A stretch of DNA of 64,000 bases from Theristus sp. LFF4_11 (Eukaryota; Nematoda; Chromadorea; Monhysterida; Xyalidae): contig JASANC010004355.1 in the NCBI GenBank assembly GCA_030248135.1, positions 186,001 through 250,000 of the forward strand, given 5' to 3'. The stretch's first letter is position 1. Every line of letters starts with the position of its first letter. The position numbers and the translations under genes are program-made. The notes under the pieces are model-generated. The model was not told the DNA's origin, did no database searches, and worked only from the letters and a program-made list of their open reading frames with translations. Positions 8,132 through 15,583 of this stretch are shown in pieces.

Positions 8132-8158
8132 ATTTTCAATACAACTATCTTCACACAA
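8132..8158 (-). promoter_or_regulatory. promoter
   Basis: TTGTGT - 15 bp - GAAAAT. A degenerate site tatctacggttgacg lies at 8185-8199 (26 bp upstream). Confidence 0.5.
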
Positions 8159-8216
8159 TATGTTACCTGAAAACAGGAAACTGGTATCTACGGTTGACGA
8201 TAAAGAGTTAAGGATA

Positions 8217-8241
8217 GCGCGTCCTTGCGCCTGCTATGAAC
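8217..8241 (-). repeat. CsrA-loop hairpin repeat, copy 3
   Basis: Minus strand GCGC AAGGAC GCGC with the shared tail ctgctatgaac. It lies 3 bases past the stop of the gene at 8245-8415. Confidence 0.75.
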
Positions 8242-8244
8242 TCG

Positions 8245-8415
8245 TTACTCGTTGACCAACATTTCAATGTGGTTGGCTGCGGCGGTGTAAGTAGGAAATT
8301 CACCAAAGTATTTGCCGTTGATTTTTAGAACCACGGCATAGCTATCTGTACCGCGTTCGATGGGGTCCATGACGACCCTTGCCTTGCCTGCAATTAAAAG
8401 CTCTTGTGCATCCAT
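8245..8415 (-). CDS. small hypothetical protein (56 aa)
   Basis: Reads MDAQELLIAGKARVVMDP... and ends IEMLVNE. The central VVLKINGKYFGEFPTYTAA looks like a small beta-sheet domain. Third gene of an operon with 8426-8644 and 8654-8899; a CsrA-type hairpin follows its stop. Confidence 0.55.
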   Translation of the reverse strand: MDAQELLIAGKARVVMDPIERGTDSYAVVLKINGKYFGEFPTYTAAANHIEMLVNE

Positions 8416-8425
8416 AAATTCCACC

Positions 8426-8644
8426 TTAGTTCATCTCATTTTCAATGCTATCTAATTCAGCCTGAACAGCCTTAATGATATCGTCCTCAGACATATTGCA
8501 CTGGTCTTCCAAAAAGCGTAGTTGTTCTGACATGCCCTCGTTGTTAACCCGTGACGCAACTCGACTAGCCCCGTCATCGACGATGCAGTCTAAATCTTCT
8601 GCGGTGACACCCATTTCCCAAAGTTTTGTCTTCAGTGTACTCAT
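8426..8644 (-). CDS. small acidic hypothetical protein (72 aa)
   Basis: Helical, acidic protein (MSTLKTKLWEMGVTAEDLD...). It follows the 81-residue gene by 9 bp in the same operon. No family recognised. Confidence 0.5.
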   Translation of the reverse strand: MSTLKTKLWEMGVTAEDLDCIVDDGASRVASRVNNEGMSEQLRFLEDQCNMSEDDIIKAVQAELDSIENEMN

Positions 8645-8653
8645 CGTTGCTCC

Positions 8654-8899
8654 TTAATGCGCAATATTGGCGTTTTTATCGCTCAGGTAGCGATGTAGAA
8701 AATTGTTAAATCTTTCTGCTTCTTCTACGCTAGTGAATATCGCAGAGACGAACATATTAGCTTCGCATGTTTCCAAGCTCTCTGAGGTGCTGGCTTCGTC
8801 GGCGTTAAAAATACCTGACCAAAACGCTTGCTCTTCTGCCTCTCGCATGTCCGGCACTATAAAATCAACACGCACGCGATATAGGCTTTCAATACTCAT
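8654..8899 (-). CDS. small hypothetical protein (81 aa)
   Basis: First gene of a three-gene operon with promoter 8939-8965. Contains YRVRVDFIVPDMREAEEQAF and FTSVEEAERFNNFL, a beta-alpha pattern typical of small single-domain proteins. No named family. Confidence 0.5.
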   Translation of the reverse strand: MSIESLYRVRVDFIVPDMREAEEQAFWSGIFNADEASTSESLETCEANMFVSAIFTSVEEAERFNNFLHRYLSDKNANIAH

Positions 8900-8938
8900 C
8901 TTTCTTCTCTGCTTATGCTTGGTAAAATTGATAACGTA

Positions 8939-8965
8939 ATAATCTCATCCTTCCTCAATCCGCAA
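8939..8965 (-). promoter_or_regulatory. promoter with upstream palindrome
   Basis: TTGCGG - 15 bp - GATTAT. Site tgtccttgagagagg at 8978-8992, 12 bp upstream. Confidence 0.65.
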
Positions 8966-8997
8966 GGCTAAAAGCCTTGTCCTTGAGAGAGGGAATA

Positions 8998-9022
8998 GCG
9001 CATCCTTGCGCCTGCTATGAAC
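8998..9022 (-). repeat. CsrA-loop hairpin repeat, copy 4
   Basis: Minus strand GCGC AAGGAT GCGC, with tail ctgctatgaac, ending on the base next to the stop of 9023-9436. Confidence 0.75.
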
Positions 9023-9436
9023 CTATTGCAGTAACTCGTATGAAATCAGGCCACCAATTCGAGGGTTCGTGTTTAACACTTTTTCGACTTTTACGGAGTC
9101 GGGGGCATACGTAAGGCCCTTTTTGTTGCCGTACATGGCCTCTGACTCGGTTTTACCTTCAGGGATAAACAAGTAGTCTTTGCTGCGCACTTTGAGCGTA
9201 CCGCGCTGCTCACGTCGCAATTTCGGCTTCATCCAGAAGTTCGGGCCGTCCTTGATAAAGAACTTCAATTCGTCCTCATCAAGTTGCGCCTCAGGAATAT
9301 TGTTCGCTTTAAGTAGCGCTTTGAGGTCATTACGCATGCTATCGATATCTTCAACAGTGCGAACACCGGTCACGCGCATGACAACTTGCTGGTCGTTCAT
9401 TTGACGTAGATAGTTTGCAACACTGGGCTTAGCCAT
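9023..9436 (-). CDS. hypothetical protein (137 aa)
   Basis: Start at ATG 9436, which has GGAG 6 bp upstream, in place of the in-frame ATG at 9448. A basic, globular-looking protein (MAKPSVANYLRQMNDQQVVMRV...; ends IGGLISYELLQ). Monocistronic with promoter 9510-9536 and a CsrA-type hairpin after the stop. No family recognised. Confidence 0.55.
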   Translation of the reverse strand: MAKPSVANYLRQMNDQQVVMRVTGVRTVEDIDSMRNDLKALLKANNIPEAQLDEDELKFFIKDGPNFWMKPKLRREQRGTLKVRSKDYLFIPEGKTESEAMYGNKKGLTYAPDSVKVEKVLNTNPRIGGLISYELLQ

Positions 9437-9509
9437 AATATTCTCCAAAAACCTTTGTATTCAAAAGCACAGTAAACGTGTACTAGATGCCTGTTTCGTT
9501 GATGGGTTT

Positions 9510-9536
9510 AGATTAACGGTTAAACGCATACCGCAA
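9510..9536 (-). promoter_or_regulatory. promoter with upstream palindrome
   Basis: TTGCGG - 15 bp - TAATCT. Site tgtctatgagggaga at 9549-9563, 12 bp upstream. Confidence 0.65.
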
Positions 9537-9567
9537 GAGGCTCAATGGTGTCTATGAGGGAGAGAGT

Positions 9568-9593
9568 GACGCGTCCTTGCGTCTGCTATGAAC
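9568..9593 (-). repeat. CsrA-loop hairpin repeat, copy 5
   Basis: Minus strand GACGC AAGGAC GCGTC. The outer pair differs from the other copies on both sides of the stem. It lies between the stop of the PP-loop gene and the promoter sites of the next gene. Confidence 0.75.
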
Positions 9594-9609
9594 CTCTGTC
9601 GTTGGTGGA

Positions 9610-10575
9610 CTACGCCGCTTCGTATTGGATGTGTTGCTGCGTTTCTTTAACGGACTGACCCGGCATGACTTCACACGACTCAGAACACATAGTTGGGTCG
9701 TCTTCGGTGAACTCAGCTTCCATACGAAGTGCATCGGCTAGCGAATGCTTGTCTAGCACTCGGCCCATACGTATTACGTCATCGATTGACATTTTCCCGC
9801 GATAAATAACGCCACGGCCATACTTATCAGACTCTTTCACGCGTACCTCATCAGCATGAAGCATGTCACGGAATTCTTGTGCCATATCAGGGTATGCCTG
9901 CGCTGCTGCGTAGAGCTTGTTTGCACCTTTCTTAATGCAGAAAACACAATTACCGGCATATTCTTCGATACCAAGGTCAAAAGGCTGTTTTGACCACCAT
10001 TCATTGATTTGCGGCTTACCTGCAAGGTCAAGCTCTGCAAGGTAACGGATAGCACGCTCTTCAGGTACGTCCATCGAGAACATATCGAAGTTCGGATCGT
10101 AGTAAGTCAGGCGCTGAGGTTCATCAGCACGGATGCCAAGCCATGTGGTGTAGTTGCCTTTGCCAAATTTATCATCACACCATTTATCGTGCGGTTCGGT
10201 CTTCATGCGGCTAGTGCAGTAGGGTGTGTTAATCGTTGGTACACCGTACTTTGCAATCATGTCTTTCCACGGTTGCAGGTCTGGGCCCATCTCATCAAGA
10301 CTGATTTCACGATAGGTAACACCTACATTCATTTCAGGGTGAACCACCGTGCGTATTACCGTTAGCTTAATACCCCAATGCTTAACGATGTTACGGATAA
10401 ACTCATATGTCTCAGGGGCTTCAGCTCCTGTATCCATGAACACAAAATGCACATTCCATCCAAGCTCTTCCACCTTTTCTTGCATGATGCGAGCAAGGTA
10501 GCCAGATGTACGGCCACCACTTAGGCTTACAACCTGTGGTTTGATGCATGGATTGTGGTTAATTGTTTGTTTCAT
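9610..10575 (-). CDS. PAPS-reductase family PP-loop enzyme (first copy)
   Basis: 321 residues. The ATP-binding PP-loop is SLSGGRTSGYL near residue 18, followed by FMDTGAEAPETYEF, the Rossmann-like second strand of the PAPS-reductase/adenine nucleotide alpha hydrolase superfamily. Cysteines at NTPYCTSRMK (about 120) and CVFC (about 215) could bind a metal or Fe-S cluster, as in DndC-like and other plasmid or phage members. The substrate is unknown; true assimilatory PAPS reductases act on PAPS, but mobile-element members are often linked to DNA or RNA thiolation or modification. Monocistronic, with a CsrA-type hairpin at its end. Confidence 0.75.
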   Translation of the reverse strand: MKQTINHNPCIKPQVVSLSGGRTSGYLARIMQEKVEELGWNVHFVFMDTGAEAPETYEFIRNIVKHWGIKLTVIRTVVHPEMNVGVTYREISLDEMGPDLQPWKDMIAKYGVPTINTPYCTSRMKTEPHDKWCDDKFGKGNYTTWLGIRADEPQRLTYYDPNFDMFSMDVPEERAIRYLAELDLAGKPQINEWWSKQPFDLGIEEYAGNCVFCIKKGANKLYAAAQAYPDMAQEFRDMLHADEVRVKESDKYGRGVIYRGKMSIDDVIRMGRVLDKHSLADALRMEAEFTEDDPTMCSESCEVMPGQSVKETQQHIQYEAA

Positions 10576-10603
10576 AGCTGCTTTCTCCTCAAGCGATGAA
10601 TCC

Positions 10604-10630
10604 AGAATAAGGGTGTATCCTGTGACGCAA
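10604..10630 (-). promoter_or_regulatory. promoter with upstream palindrome
   Basis: TTGCGT - 15 bp - TATTCT. Site tgtctaccagagaag at 10654-10668, 23 bp upstream. Confidence 0.65.
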
Positions 10631-10703
10631 GGGGGCTTTGACAGCTGAATGCCTGTCTACCAGAGAAGTAGCAAAAGGAGATAACTTGTGTCTTTTGAGG
10701 AAA

Positions 10704-10728
10704 CAAAAAAAGAGAGGCATTGCCTCTC
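10704..10728 (-). terminator. rho-independent terminator
   Basis: Minus strand GAGAGGCA, 1-base loop, TGCCTCTC and a T7 tract, after the gene at 10765-10998. Confidence 0.85.
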
Positions 10729-10764
10729 ATCACGTTTAAAAAACAGGCCGAAATGTATGTGGTG

Positions 10765-10998
10765 TTAACTTGGGAACGCGGTGGCAAATGCCTTCTTGAG
10801 TGTTTCGATATCGGCTTTTAAAGCTGCTGACTGATGTGAGGCTTTTGCATTGTAGCTTGTGGTTTGCGCTCGCGTGAAACCGTCTCTGTTTGTTCGCTCA
10901 ATGAATGAGGCGTGACACTTGTCTAGTCTTCGTTGGGATTTAATGGCTTCATTGAGTGCTTCTTTGATATTGAGCAATTGCTGCATTTCTTGGCTCAT
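10765..10998 (-). CDS. small helical hypothetical protein (77 aa)
   Basis: Begins MSQEMQQLLNIKEALNEAIKSQ. Almost entirely predicted helix with heptad-like spacing, consistent with a short coiled coil. Single-gene unit with promoter 11048-11074 and a clear terminator. Confidence 0.55.
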   Translation of the reverse strand: MSQEMQQLLNIKEALNEAIKSQRRLDKCHASFIERTNRDGFTRAQTTSYNAKASHQSAALKADIETLKKAFATAFPS

Positions 10999-11047
10999 CA
11001 GATACTCCTTTTTACTGCGCTAATAGTAGATGAACTTCTTCGCAGTC

Positions 11048-11074
11048 ATTATGTGGTGTATTGAGATGACGCAA
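11048..11074 (-). promoter_or_regulatory. promoter with upstream palindrome
   Basis: TTGCGT - 15 bp - CATAAT. Site tgtcgctggtggaca at 11094-11108, but 19 bp upstream, off the usual phase. Confidence 0.6.
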
Positions 11075-11107
11075 GGGGAAGGTACTTGAATGATGTCGCT
11101 GGTGGAC

Positions 11108-11131
11108 AAAAAAGACCCCAGAAAGGGGCCT
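11108..11131 (-). terminator. rho-independent terminator
   Basis: Minus strand GGCCCC, 5-base loop, GGGGTC and T6, with one G-U pair. It follows the lipoprotein gene. Confidence 0.8.
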
Positions 11132-11155
11132 CGTAAAAATAATGAATGGTGACTA

Positions 11156-11512
11156 TCAGTCGATGCGCTTGTAAGTAATAGAAATAAGACCTGTACCCTG
11201 ATACAGAGTGTTATCATCGACAATGGTGAAAACATCTTCATCACCGCTTTCTGCTTTCAAGACAAGGTATTTCTTACCCGCCGATTCACGTTCAAAAATT
11301 TCTAGCTCTACCCGTTGACCGCCTCGCTCGATGTAATCATCACCAATTACCAAGGGCTCATTAGTACCCATCATGCTTGCAAAGCGGTCCATGCCACCGC
11401 TTTTAGTGAGTGCAGAATCAAAAGATGGCTTCCATTGACCTTCGAAGCCATGGCCACCACAACCCACTAAAAATGCACTCAGTAGCGCAACAGTGAAAAA
11501 ACGTTTCTTCAT
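11156..11512 (-). CDS. small lipoprotein
   Basis: 118 residues from ATG 11512. MKKRFFTVALLSAFLVGCGG is a lipoprotein signal with lipobox LVGC, so the mature protein should carry N-terminal lipid at the cysteine and lie in the periplasm. The rest is a small beta-rich domain (FEGQWKPSFDSAL; LEIFERESAGKKYLVLKAE). Last gene of a three-gene operon with 11532-11783 and 11819-12100. Function unknown; plasmid lipoproteins often act in surface exclusion, but nothing specific shows that here. Confidence 0.65.
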   Translation of the reverse strand: MKKRFFTVALLSAFLVGCGGHGFEGQWKPSFDSALTKSGGMDRFASMMGTNEPLVIGDDYIERGGQRVELEIFERESAGKKYLVLKAESGDEDVFTIVDDNTLYQGTGLISITYKRID

Positions 11513-11531
11513 AGAAATTTCCCTTTTATTA

Positions 11532-11783
11532 TTAATAGATGTCCTGCTCATCGGGCAGGTGATCGAATGTGTTTTGAGGCAAAAGATGAGGGTGGGTCAC
11601 TTCCGCTTCAGGATACGCTGCTTTCGCATCCTCAAGTGTATCAAACGCGTCCACGAAAGAAATCTTAACTTGGCCAGCAAGAACACTGCTTGCTTCGTAA
11701 CGGCCACCAATATCTTTCACAACGAACGACGTTTTGCCGAACTCATCGCCATCTCGAACAATGACTAGTTCTTGTTTATGCAT
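11532..11783 (-). CDS. hypothetical protein (83 aa)
   Basis: Acidic small protein (MHKQELVIVRDGDEFG...; ends HLPDEQDIY). Middle gene of the lipoprotein operon. No family recognised. Confidence 0.5.
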   Translation of the reverse strand: MHKQELVIVRDGDEFGKTSFVVKDIGGRYEASSVLAGQVKISFVDAFDTLEDAKAAYPEAEVTHPHLLPQNTFDHLPDEQDIY

Positions 11784-11818
11784 GTGTGATACTCCTTAAA
11801 AAATCTGTGAAGCGACCA

Positions 11819-12100
11819 TCAAGCCGCTTCGACCTCTGCTATCCATTGTCCATTTTCAGGTGGGAGCAGAGTACCCATATCAACTTCGTTGCAGAATTCG
11901 TCACCAAATGCACTGGCCACTATATGCGACTTATGCTCACCAAGCCATACTGAACCAAACTCATTCTCAGCGCCGAGGACGAGCGCTTCTGCGTAACCGT
12001 CTTCATCAAAGTCTTCAGTCAAATAGACTTCCCAGTTATTAGACAGCATATACCAGCCTACGAATTGCGTCTTTATACCGTTGTATATTGCCTTTCTCAT
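11819..12100 (-). CDS. hypothetical protein (93 aa)
   Basis: Acidic, aromatic-rich small protein (MRKAIYNGIKTQFVGWYML...; contains EDFDEDGYAEALVLG, loosely like a calcium-binding loop). First gene of the lipoprotein operon. No family recognised. Confidence 0.5.
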   Translation of the reverse strand: MRKAIYNGIKTQFVGWYMLSNNWEVYLTEDFDEDGYAEALVLGAENEFGSVWLGEHKSHIVASAFGDEFCNEVDMGTLLPPENGQWIAEVEAA

Positions 12101-12139
12101 GCATTGCGCCTTTTGTTAATGTCTCACTTGATGATATTA

Positions 12140-12166
12140 ATCATACCAATGAACCACACACCGCAA
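12140..12166 (-). promoter_or_regulatory. promoter with distant palindrome
   Basis: TTGCGG - 15 bp - TATGAT. Strong palindrome tgtcttcaatagaca at 12200-12214, 33 bp upstream (two turns beyond the usual 12). Confidence 0.65.
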
Positions 12167-12228
12167 GGTCATTAAAGGTAATAACGCACTAACAAACATT
12201 GTCTTCAATAGACATGATTTGCCAGTGC

Positions 12229-12474
12229 TCAACTGCGTTTTCTATGAGCATCCAATTGAGTTTGTGTCGATGACGCAATACGGGGGTAGGCCGCTGCAAG
12301 CTTATTCAAGAACATCGTCTCGATAGCTTTGTTACTTAGACAGATGCCGACGGCGTAACGAACCAATTGCTCGATCTCAGCCCCTTTGTCAGCCATGCCA
12401 TGCACTCGCGACATGAATTCATTTACCTTTTTTTGTCTACTAAAGACAATTTTCTTAGCAATCGTTTTCGACAT
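12229..12474 (-). CDS. small basic hypothetical protein (81 aa)
   Basis: Lys/Arg-rich N-terminus (MSKTIAKKIVFSRQKKVNEFM), otherwise helical. Last of a three-gene operon (12229-13162), 8 bp after the previous stop. No family recognised. Confidence 0.5.
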   Translation of the reverse strand: MSKTIAKKIVFSRQKKVNEFMSRVHGMADKGAEIEQLVRYAVGICLSNKAIETMFLNKLAAAYPRIASSTQTQLDAHRKRS

Positions 12475-12482
12475 GATAGCAC

Positions 12483-12917
12483 CTAAACGAACGGTTCCAG
12501 TTGCGTTTCTAGCTCAGCAATAGATAGGCCGCGCTCTCTAGCAACCTGCTCAATCATGCTAGGCAAGTTATCAGGTGCATCTTCGTCACTGTCTAGAAGC
12601 ATCAACACCTCTTTAGCGGCAGGCGTCTTCACATACACACCGTCACTGAACCCTAAAGTCGATGGCGGCGATGCGAGACGCTTTAAATCATCATTAGTGG
12701 TCGTGACGGGCATGACCTGCTCTATGCTATTGCATTTGACACCGAGGGAGGTGTAGTGGCCTTTGACTAAGCTCATCGCCTCGTCAACACTGCGGCCGAT
12801 TGAAAAAATAAACTGTGTATCGACAAAGCAGCTTCCACCATTGAAAGAGTGCGGTGGAAATTTGGCCACAAAATTAAAAAGAAAGTAGCCTCGCTTGAAA
12901 AAGTATTCAGGTGCCAT
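12483..12917 (-). CDS. hypothetical protein (144 aa)
   Basis: Begins MAPEYFFKRGYFLFNFVAKF; ends in an acidic helical segment (DEDAPDNLPSMIEQVARE). Its ATG lies 2 bases after the stop of 12920-13162. No family recognised. Confidence 0.5.
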   Translation of the reverse strand: MAPEYFFKRGYFLFNFVAKFPPHSFNGGSCFVDTQFIFSIGRSVDEAMSLVKGHYTSLGVKCNSIEQVMPVTTTNDDLKRLASPPSTLGFSDGVYVKTPAAKEVLMLLDSDEDAPDNLPSMIEQVARERGLSIAELETQLEPFV

Positions 12918-12919
12918 GG

Positions 12920-13162
12920 TTACGCCTCCAACCCGAACATCTCGCCATCTTCAGTGGGCGTGAAAGTCAAATCTGGGTACTTTCTTTTGAACTTGGCCAT
13001 GATGTTGATAGCGGCCTCACTCATGTCCAAGAATACAGACTCAAAGCGCTCACCACGAAACGTACCTATCCAGCCTTGTGACGTCTCTTCGTAACTTACC
13101 TGCTCTTCGTCTGTGGCAGTGTCAACGTTTCCGTTTGTTGTGGCAATAACGTAAAAACCCAT
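12920..13162 (-). CDS. small acidic hypothetical protein (80 aa)
   Basis: First gene of a three-gene operon with promoter 13200-13226. Begins MGFYVIATTNGNVDTATDEE. No family recognised. Confidence 0.5.
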   Translation of the reverse strand: MGFYVIATTNGNVDTATDEEQVSYEETSQGWIGTFRGERFESVFLDMSEAAINIMAKFKRKYPDLTFTPTEDGEMFGLEA

Positions 13163-13199
13163 CGTGGTAACTCCAAAGGTGTAACTATCTGATGGGTTT

Positions 13200-13226
13200 A
13201 TAATGACGTAATTTGCTATACCGCAA
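13200..13226 (-). promoter_or_regulatory. promoter with upstream palindrome
   Basis: TTGCGG - 15 bp - CATTAT. Site tgtctttgatagaag at 13239-13253, 12 bp upstream. Confidence 0.65.
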
Positions 13227-13275
13227 GGGGAGGTGCGATGTCTTTGATAGAAGATAGAACCTACCGTGTCAGGGG

Positions 13276-13482
13276 TTACTCATCGTTTTGTATATGGTTG
13301 ACTACGTTGTTATAAACGCGAATATCAGCCTTAACATGCTTCCCAGTTATCGCGTGTGCGAATTGTTCTGCGGTTAGAACGGCCTGACAGAGCTGATCGC
13401 CATTCTCACTTTCTATCTCTATAAAGAACTCGCCATTTGTGGATTTGCTGATGGCCACCCCACCTCGTTTATGTTTACTCAT
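13276..13482 (-). CDS. hypothetical protein (68 aa)
   Basis: Last gene of a seven-gene operon. Its ATG overlaps the end of the 52-residue membrane protein gene by 8 bases (ATGAGTAA). Begins MSKHKRGGVAISKSTNG; contains EIESENGDQLCQAVLTAEQF. No family recognised. Confidence 0.5.
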   Translation of the reverse strand: MSKHKRGGVAISKSTNGEFFIEIESENGDQLCQAVLTAEQFAHAITGKHVKADIRVYNNVVNHIQNDE

Positions 13483-13633
13483 CTTTCATCTTCTTACTAC
13501 TTTTTATGACACTGTACAGACAATAAGAAAGCACGGCGATCATCAATGGGCTCACAACGTGACTTCCACCAATGAACGCAAGTGCAAAATAGATAATTCC
13601 AATAGGAATTAAGATTTTTAGAAATGTATTCAC
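13475..13633 (-). CDS. single-span membrane protein (52 aa), GTG start
   Basis: GTG start at 13633 with AAGG 6 bp upstream. The protein begins with NTFLKILIPIGIIYFALAFIG after the start, a transmembrane helix, then a second hydrophobic stretch (VSPLMIAVLSYCLYS) and a basic tail. Its first 22 residues nearly match the start of the protein at 13720-14046, and the DNA is alike too, so the two share a duplicated segment. Confidence 0.6.
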   Translation of the reverse strand: MNTFLKILIPIGIIYFALAFIGGSHVVSPLMIAVLSYCLYSVIKSSKKMKDE

Positions 13634-13719
13634 ATGAAACCTTTTTTCTGAGTTTATGTAATCGTATAAAGCTATTGAGAGCCATTATAATCCAGAAGAC
13701 AGCGCATATAGGTGAAGTG

Positions 13720-14046
13720 TTATAGAACGACGCGCTCAGTTAGAGATAAGTCAATAACTTCTACGGAATCATTGTCGCCAATTTCAACAGCGTCCATAAC
13801 GCCGTTAATGACATCCTCTTCGCTCATCTCAGACAGGTCAAGCGCGGTTTCAATGCGCACATGCTCTTTTAAGTGAGTCTGATTATTATTGACAATAAGT
13901 AGATAGGTTTTCAATTTATCCAGCGGTTCATCTTCTTCGGGAGAAGCGCTGGCAGGATTGTCGCTATTTGCGAAATTTGCACCAATGAACGCAAGTGCAA
14001 AATAGATAATTCCAATAGGAGCTAAGAATTTTAGAAATGTATTCAT
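13720..14046 (-). CDS. chimeric membrane-anchored acidic protein (108 aa)
   Basis: The N-terminal ~25 residues (MNTFLKFLAPIGIIYFALAF) match the 52-residue membrane protein at 13475-13633. The remaining ~80 residues closely match the C-terminus of the protein at 15164-15583 (shared LKTYLLIV, KEHVR, MSEEDVIN, VIDLSLTERVVL). The gene looks like a fusion made by recombination between neighbouring duplicates. Function unknown. Confidence 0.65.
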   Translation of the reverse strand: MNTFLKFLAPIGIIYFALAFIGANFANSDNPASASPEEDEPLDKLKTYLLIVNNNQTHLKEHVRIETALDLSEMSEEDVINGVMDAVEIGDNDSVEVIDLSLTERVVL

Positions 14047-14054
14047 ATGAAATC

Positions 14055-14315
14055 TTATTTACTGAGTTTATGTAGTCTCATAAAACTATTGAAGGTCATT
14101 AATATGCAAATGCCTAACCCACAAAAGAACCATTCACGTCCATTTACAAGAAAGTCTCTATTGGCTCCCAACATGCTCGTACCAATTCCTATGCTTTGTT
14201 TGAAAGGTTCTGCCCAATAAGACATCACAATAGCCGCAATCATAGTTAATGCTGCAATCAATGCGGATTTGATAGAAAGTCTTAACCAGAACTGAATAGA
14301 TGCTTTATTCATCAT
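14055..14315 (-). CDS. membrane protein with two predicted spans (86 aa)
   Basis: Starts MMNKASIQFWLRLSIKSALI; one span near residues 15-35 and another near 58-75, followed by FNSFMRLHKLSK. The tail resembles an untranslated or alternative frame next to the 52-residue gene (NSFIRLHKLRKK), another sign of segment duplication. An upstream start at 14348 is possible but lacks a ribosome-binding site. Confidence 0.5.
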   Translation of the reverse strand: MMNKASIQFWLRLSIKSALIAALTMIAAIVMSYWAEPFKQSIGIGTSMLGANRDFLVNGREWFFCGLGICILMTFNSFMRLHKLSK

Positions 14316-14366
14316 GCCCCAACATTTTAATTTTAAGAAAGTGGCCACTATACCGAGAGGGGCGAC

Positions 14367-14573
14367 TCAATTTTCTAGGTCTATCAGGTTACCCTTTTCG
14401 TCCGAAACTTCAATGTGGTAATACTTTGAGGCGTTTCTTTTGACGACATTTTTTACGTCGCGCTTCCAATCACCTTCCATGGAAAGCGTATCTATGTGCT
14501 TTTCCGTTTGGGAGCAATCATCAACGTAGAAATCATCTTCGGTTTTCCAACCATATACACTGACGTAATTCAT
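14367..14573 (-). CDS. hypothetical protein (68 aa)
   Basis: Acidic small protein (MNYVSVYGWKTEDDFYVDD...). Third gene in the 13276-14988 operon. No family recognised. Confidence 0.5.
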   Translation of the reverse strand: MNYVSVYGWKTEDDFYVDDCSQTEKHIDTLSMEGDWKRDVKNVVKRNASKYYHIEVSDEKGNLIDLEN

Positions 14574-14582
14574 AACGACCTA

Positions 14583-14807
14583 CTATCTGACGTGGTGAAA
14601 TGTTGGCACTGCGTTAATGTCGACGACCACTATGTCATCGCCATCATTAAGCGAAAGCGTGTCTTTGAGAGACAAATGTAAATCAGCATGACACATGTCG
14701 GCCAGCGGGGAAGAGCTAACCACACGAAACCAATTGGTATCGCCGTCGCTATCTTCGATACCAACAAGAAAAGGTTTGGGAGTACGGTGAAAATCACTCA
14801 TCGTCAT
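14583..14807 (-). CDS. hypothetical protein (74 aa)
   Basis: Overlaps the upstream gene by 14 bases, so coupled translation is likely. Acidic (contains LSLNDGDDIVVVDINAVP). No family recognised. Confidence 0.5.
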   Translation of the reverse strand: MTMSDFHRTPKPFLVGIEDSDGDTNWFRVVSSSPLADMCHADLHLSLKDTLSLNDGDDIVVVDINAVPTFHHVR

Positions 14808-14988
14808 GTTTAACGTCCTCGTCAGTCAGGCCATTAATTTTGGCATCTAGTTCGTTGAGCGTGACTAATAGAGACGTCCTTTGGCAGTCATCTGACGTTA
14901 GCCCTGTTTGCTTAACGAATCGTTCTACCAGTTCGCGAAGGGTCTCTGAGTGTGAATCGAGCAAGTGTTTTACATGACGGGCGCTCAT
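14794..14988 (-). CDS. hypothetical protein (64 aa)
   Basis: First gene of the 13276-14988 operon, behind the promoter at 15037-15063. Helical, begins MSARHVKHLLDSHSETL. No family recognised. Confidence 0.5.
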   Translation of the reverse strand: MSARHVKHLLDSHSETLRELVERFVKQTGLTSDDCQRTSLLVTLNELDAKINGLTDEDVKHDDE

Positions 14989-15036
14989 AAAAATATCTCC
15001 TAGTTATTCTAAATAACGCTTTGTTTCGATAGGTTT

Positions 15037-15063
15037 ATTATGCAAGTAAACACAGTCACACAA
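15037..15063 (-). promoter_or_regulatory. promoter with perfect upstream palindrome
   Basis: TTGTGT - 15 bp - CATAAT. Site tgtctttcaaagaca at 15076-15090, 12 bp upstream, within a fully symmetric 17-base ATGTCTTTCAAAGACAT. The best single example of the palindrome. Confidence 0.75.
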
Positions 15064-15163
15064 GGGGAAAAGGGATGTCTTTCAAAGACATTGTTTAAAT
15101 TAGAAAAGTTTGAGAGGTGGATAAAAGCGCCGTCCATGGAAGACAGCGCTTTTAAATGACGTG

Positions 15164-15583
15164 TTATAGAACGACGCGTTCAGTAAGAGATAAGTCAATG
15201 ACTGCTATTGAATCGTTGTTATCAATTTCAACAACGTCCGTAACGGCGTTGATGACATCCTCTTCGCTCATCTCACACAGCTCAAGTGTGGTTTCAACGC
15301 GCACATGCTCTTTTGAGTGTGTTTTGCTGTTACTGACAATAAGCAGATAGGTTTTCAATTCATCCAGTAGTTCACCTTCTTCGGGAGAAGCACTGGCTGT
15401 AGGCATGGCAGGGTTATCGCTGTTAATGAATTCATAATCAGCTAAGAACCCGGACGATACCGACTCGTGCAGAAGTTCATTGAGGCCATCTGCAATATGG
15501 TCAACATTGTGAGAGTCATCAGCTGATATCACTAATCGGGTGTTGATTACTGCATGTTTGGCATTGGCGGTGTAATTATGCAT
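15164..15583 (-). CDS. hypothetical acidic protein (139 aa), donor of duplicated C-terminal domain
   Basis: N-terminus MHNYTANAKHAVINTRLVIS; C-terminal ~80 residues are nearly identical to those of 13720-14046. The repeat extends to the final residues TERVVL. Its ATG overlaps the stop of 15576-15905 by 8 bases. Confidence 0.6.
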   Translation of the reverse strand: MHNYTANAKHAVINTRLVISADDSHNVDHIADGLNELLHESVSSGFLADYEFINSDNPAMPTASASPEEGELLDELKTYLLIVSNSKTHSKEHVRVETTLELCEMSEEDVINAVTDVVEIDNNDSIAVIDLSLTERVVL

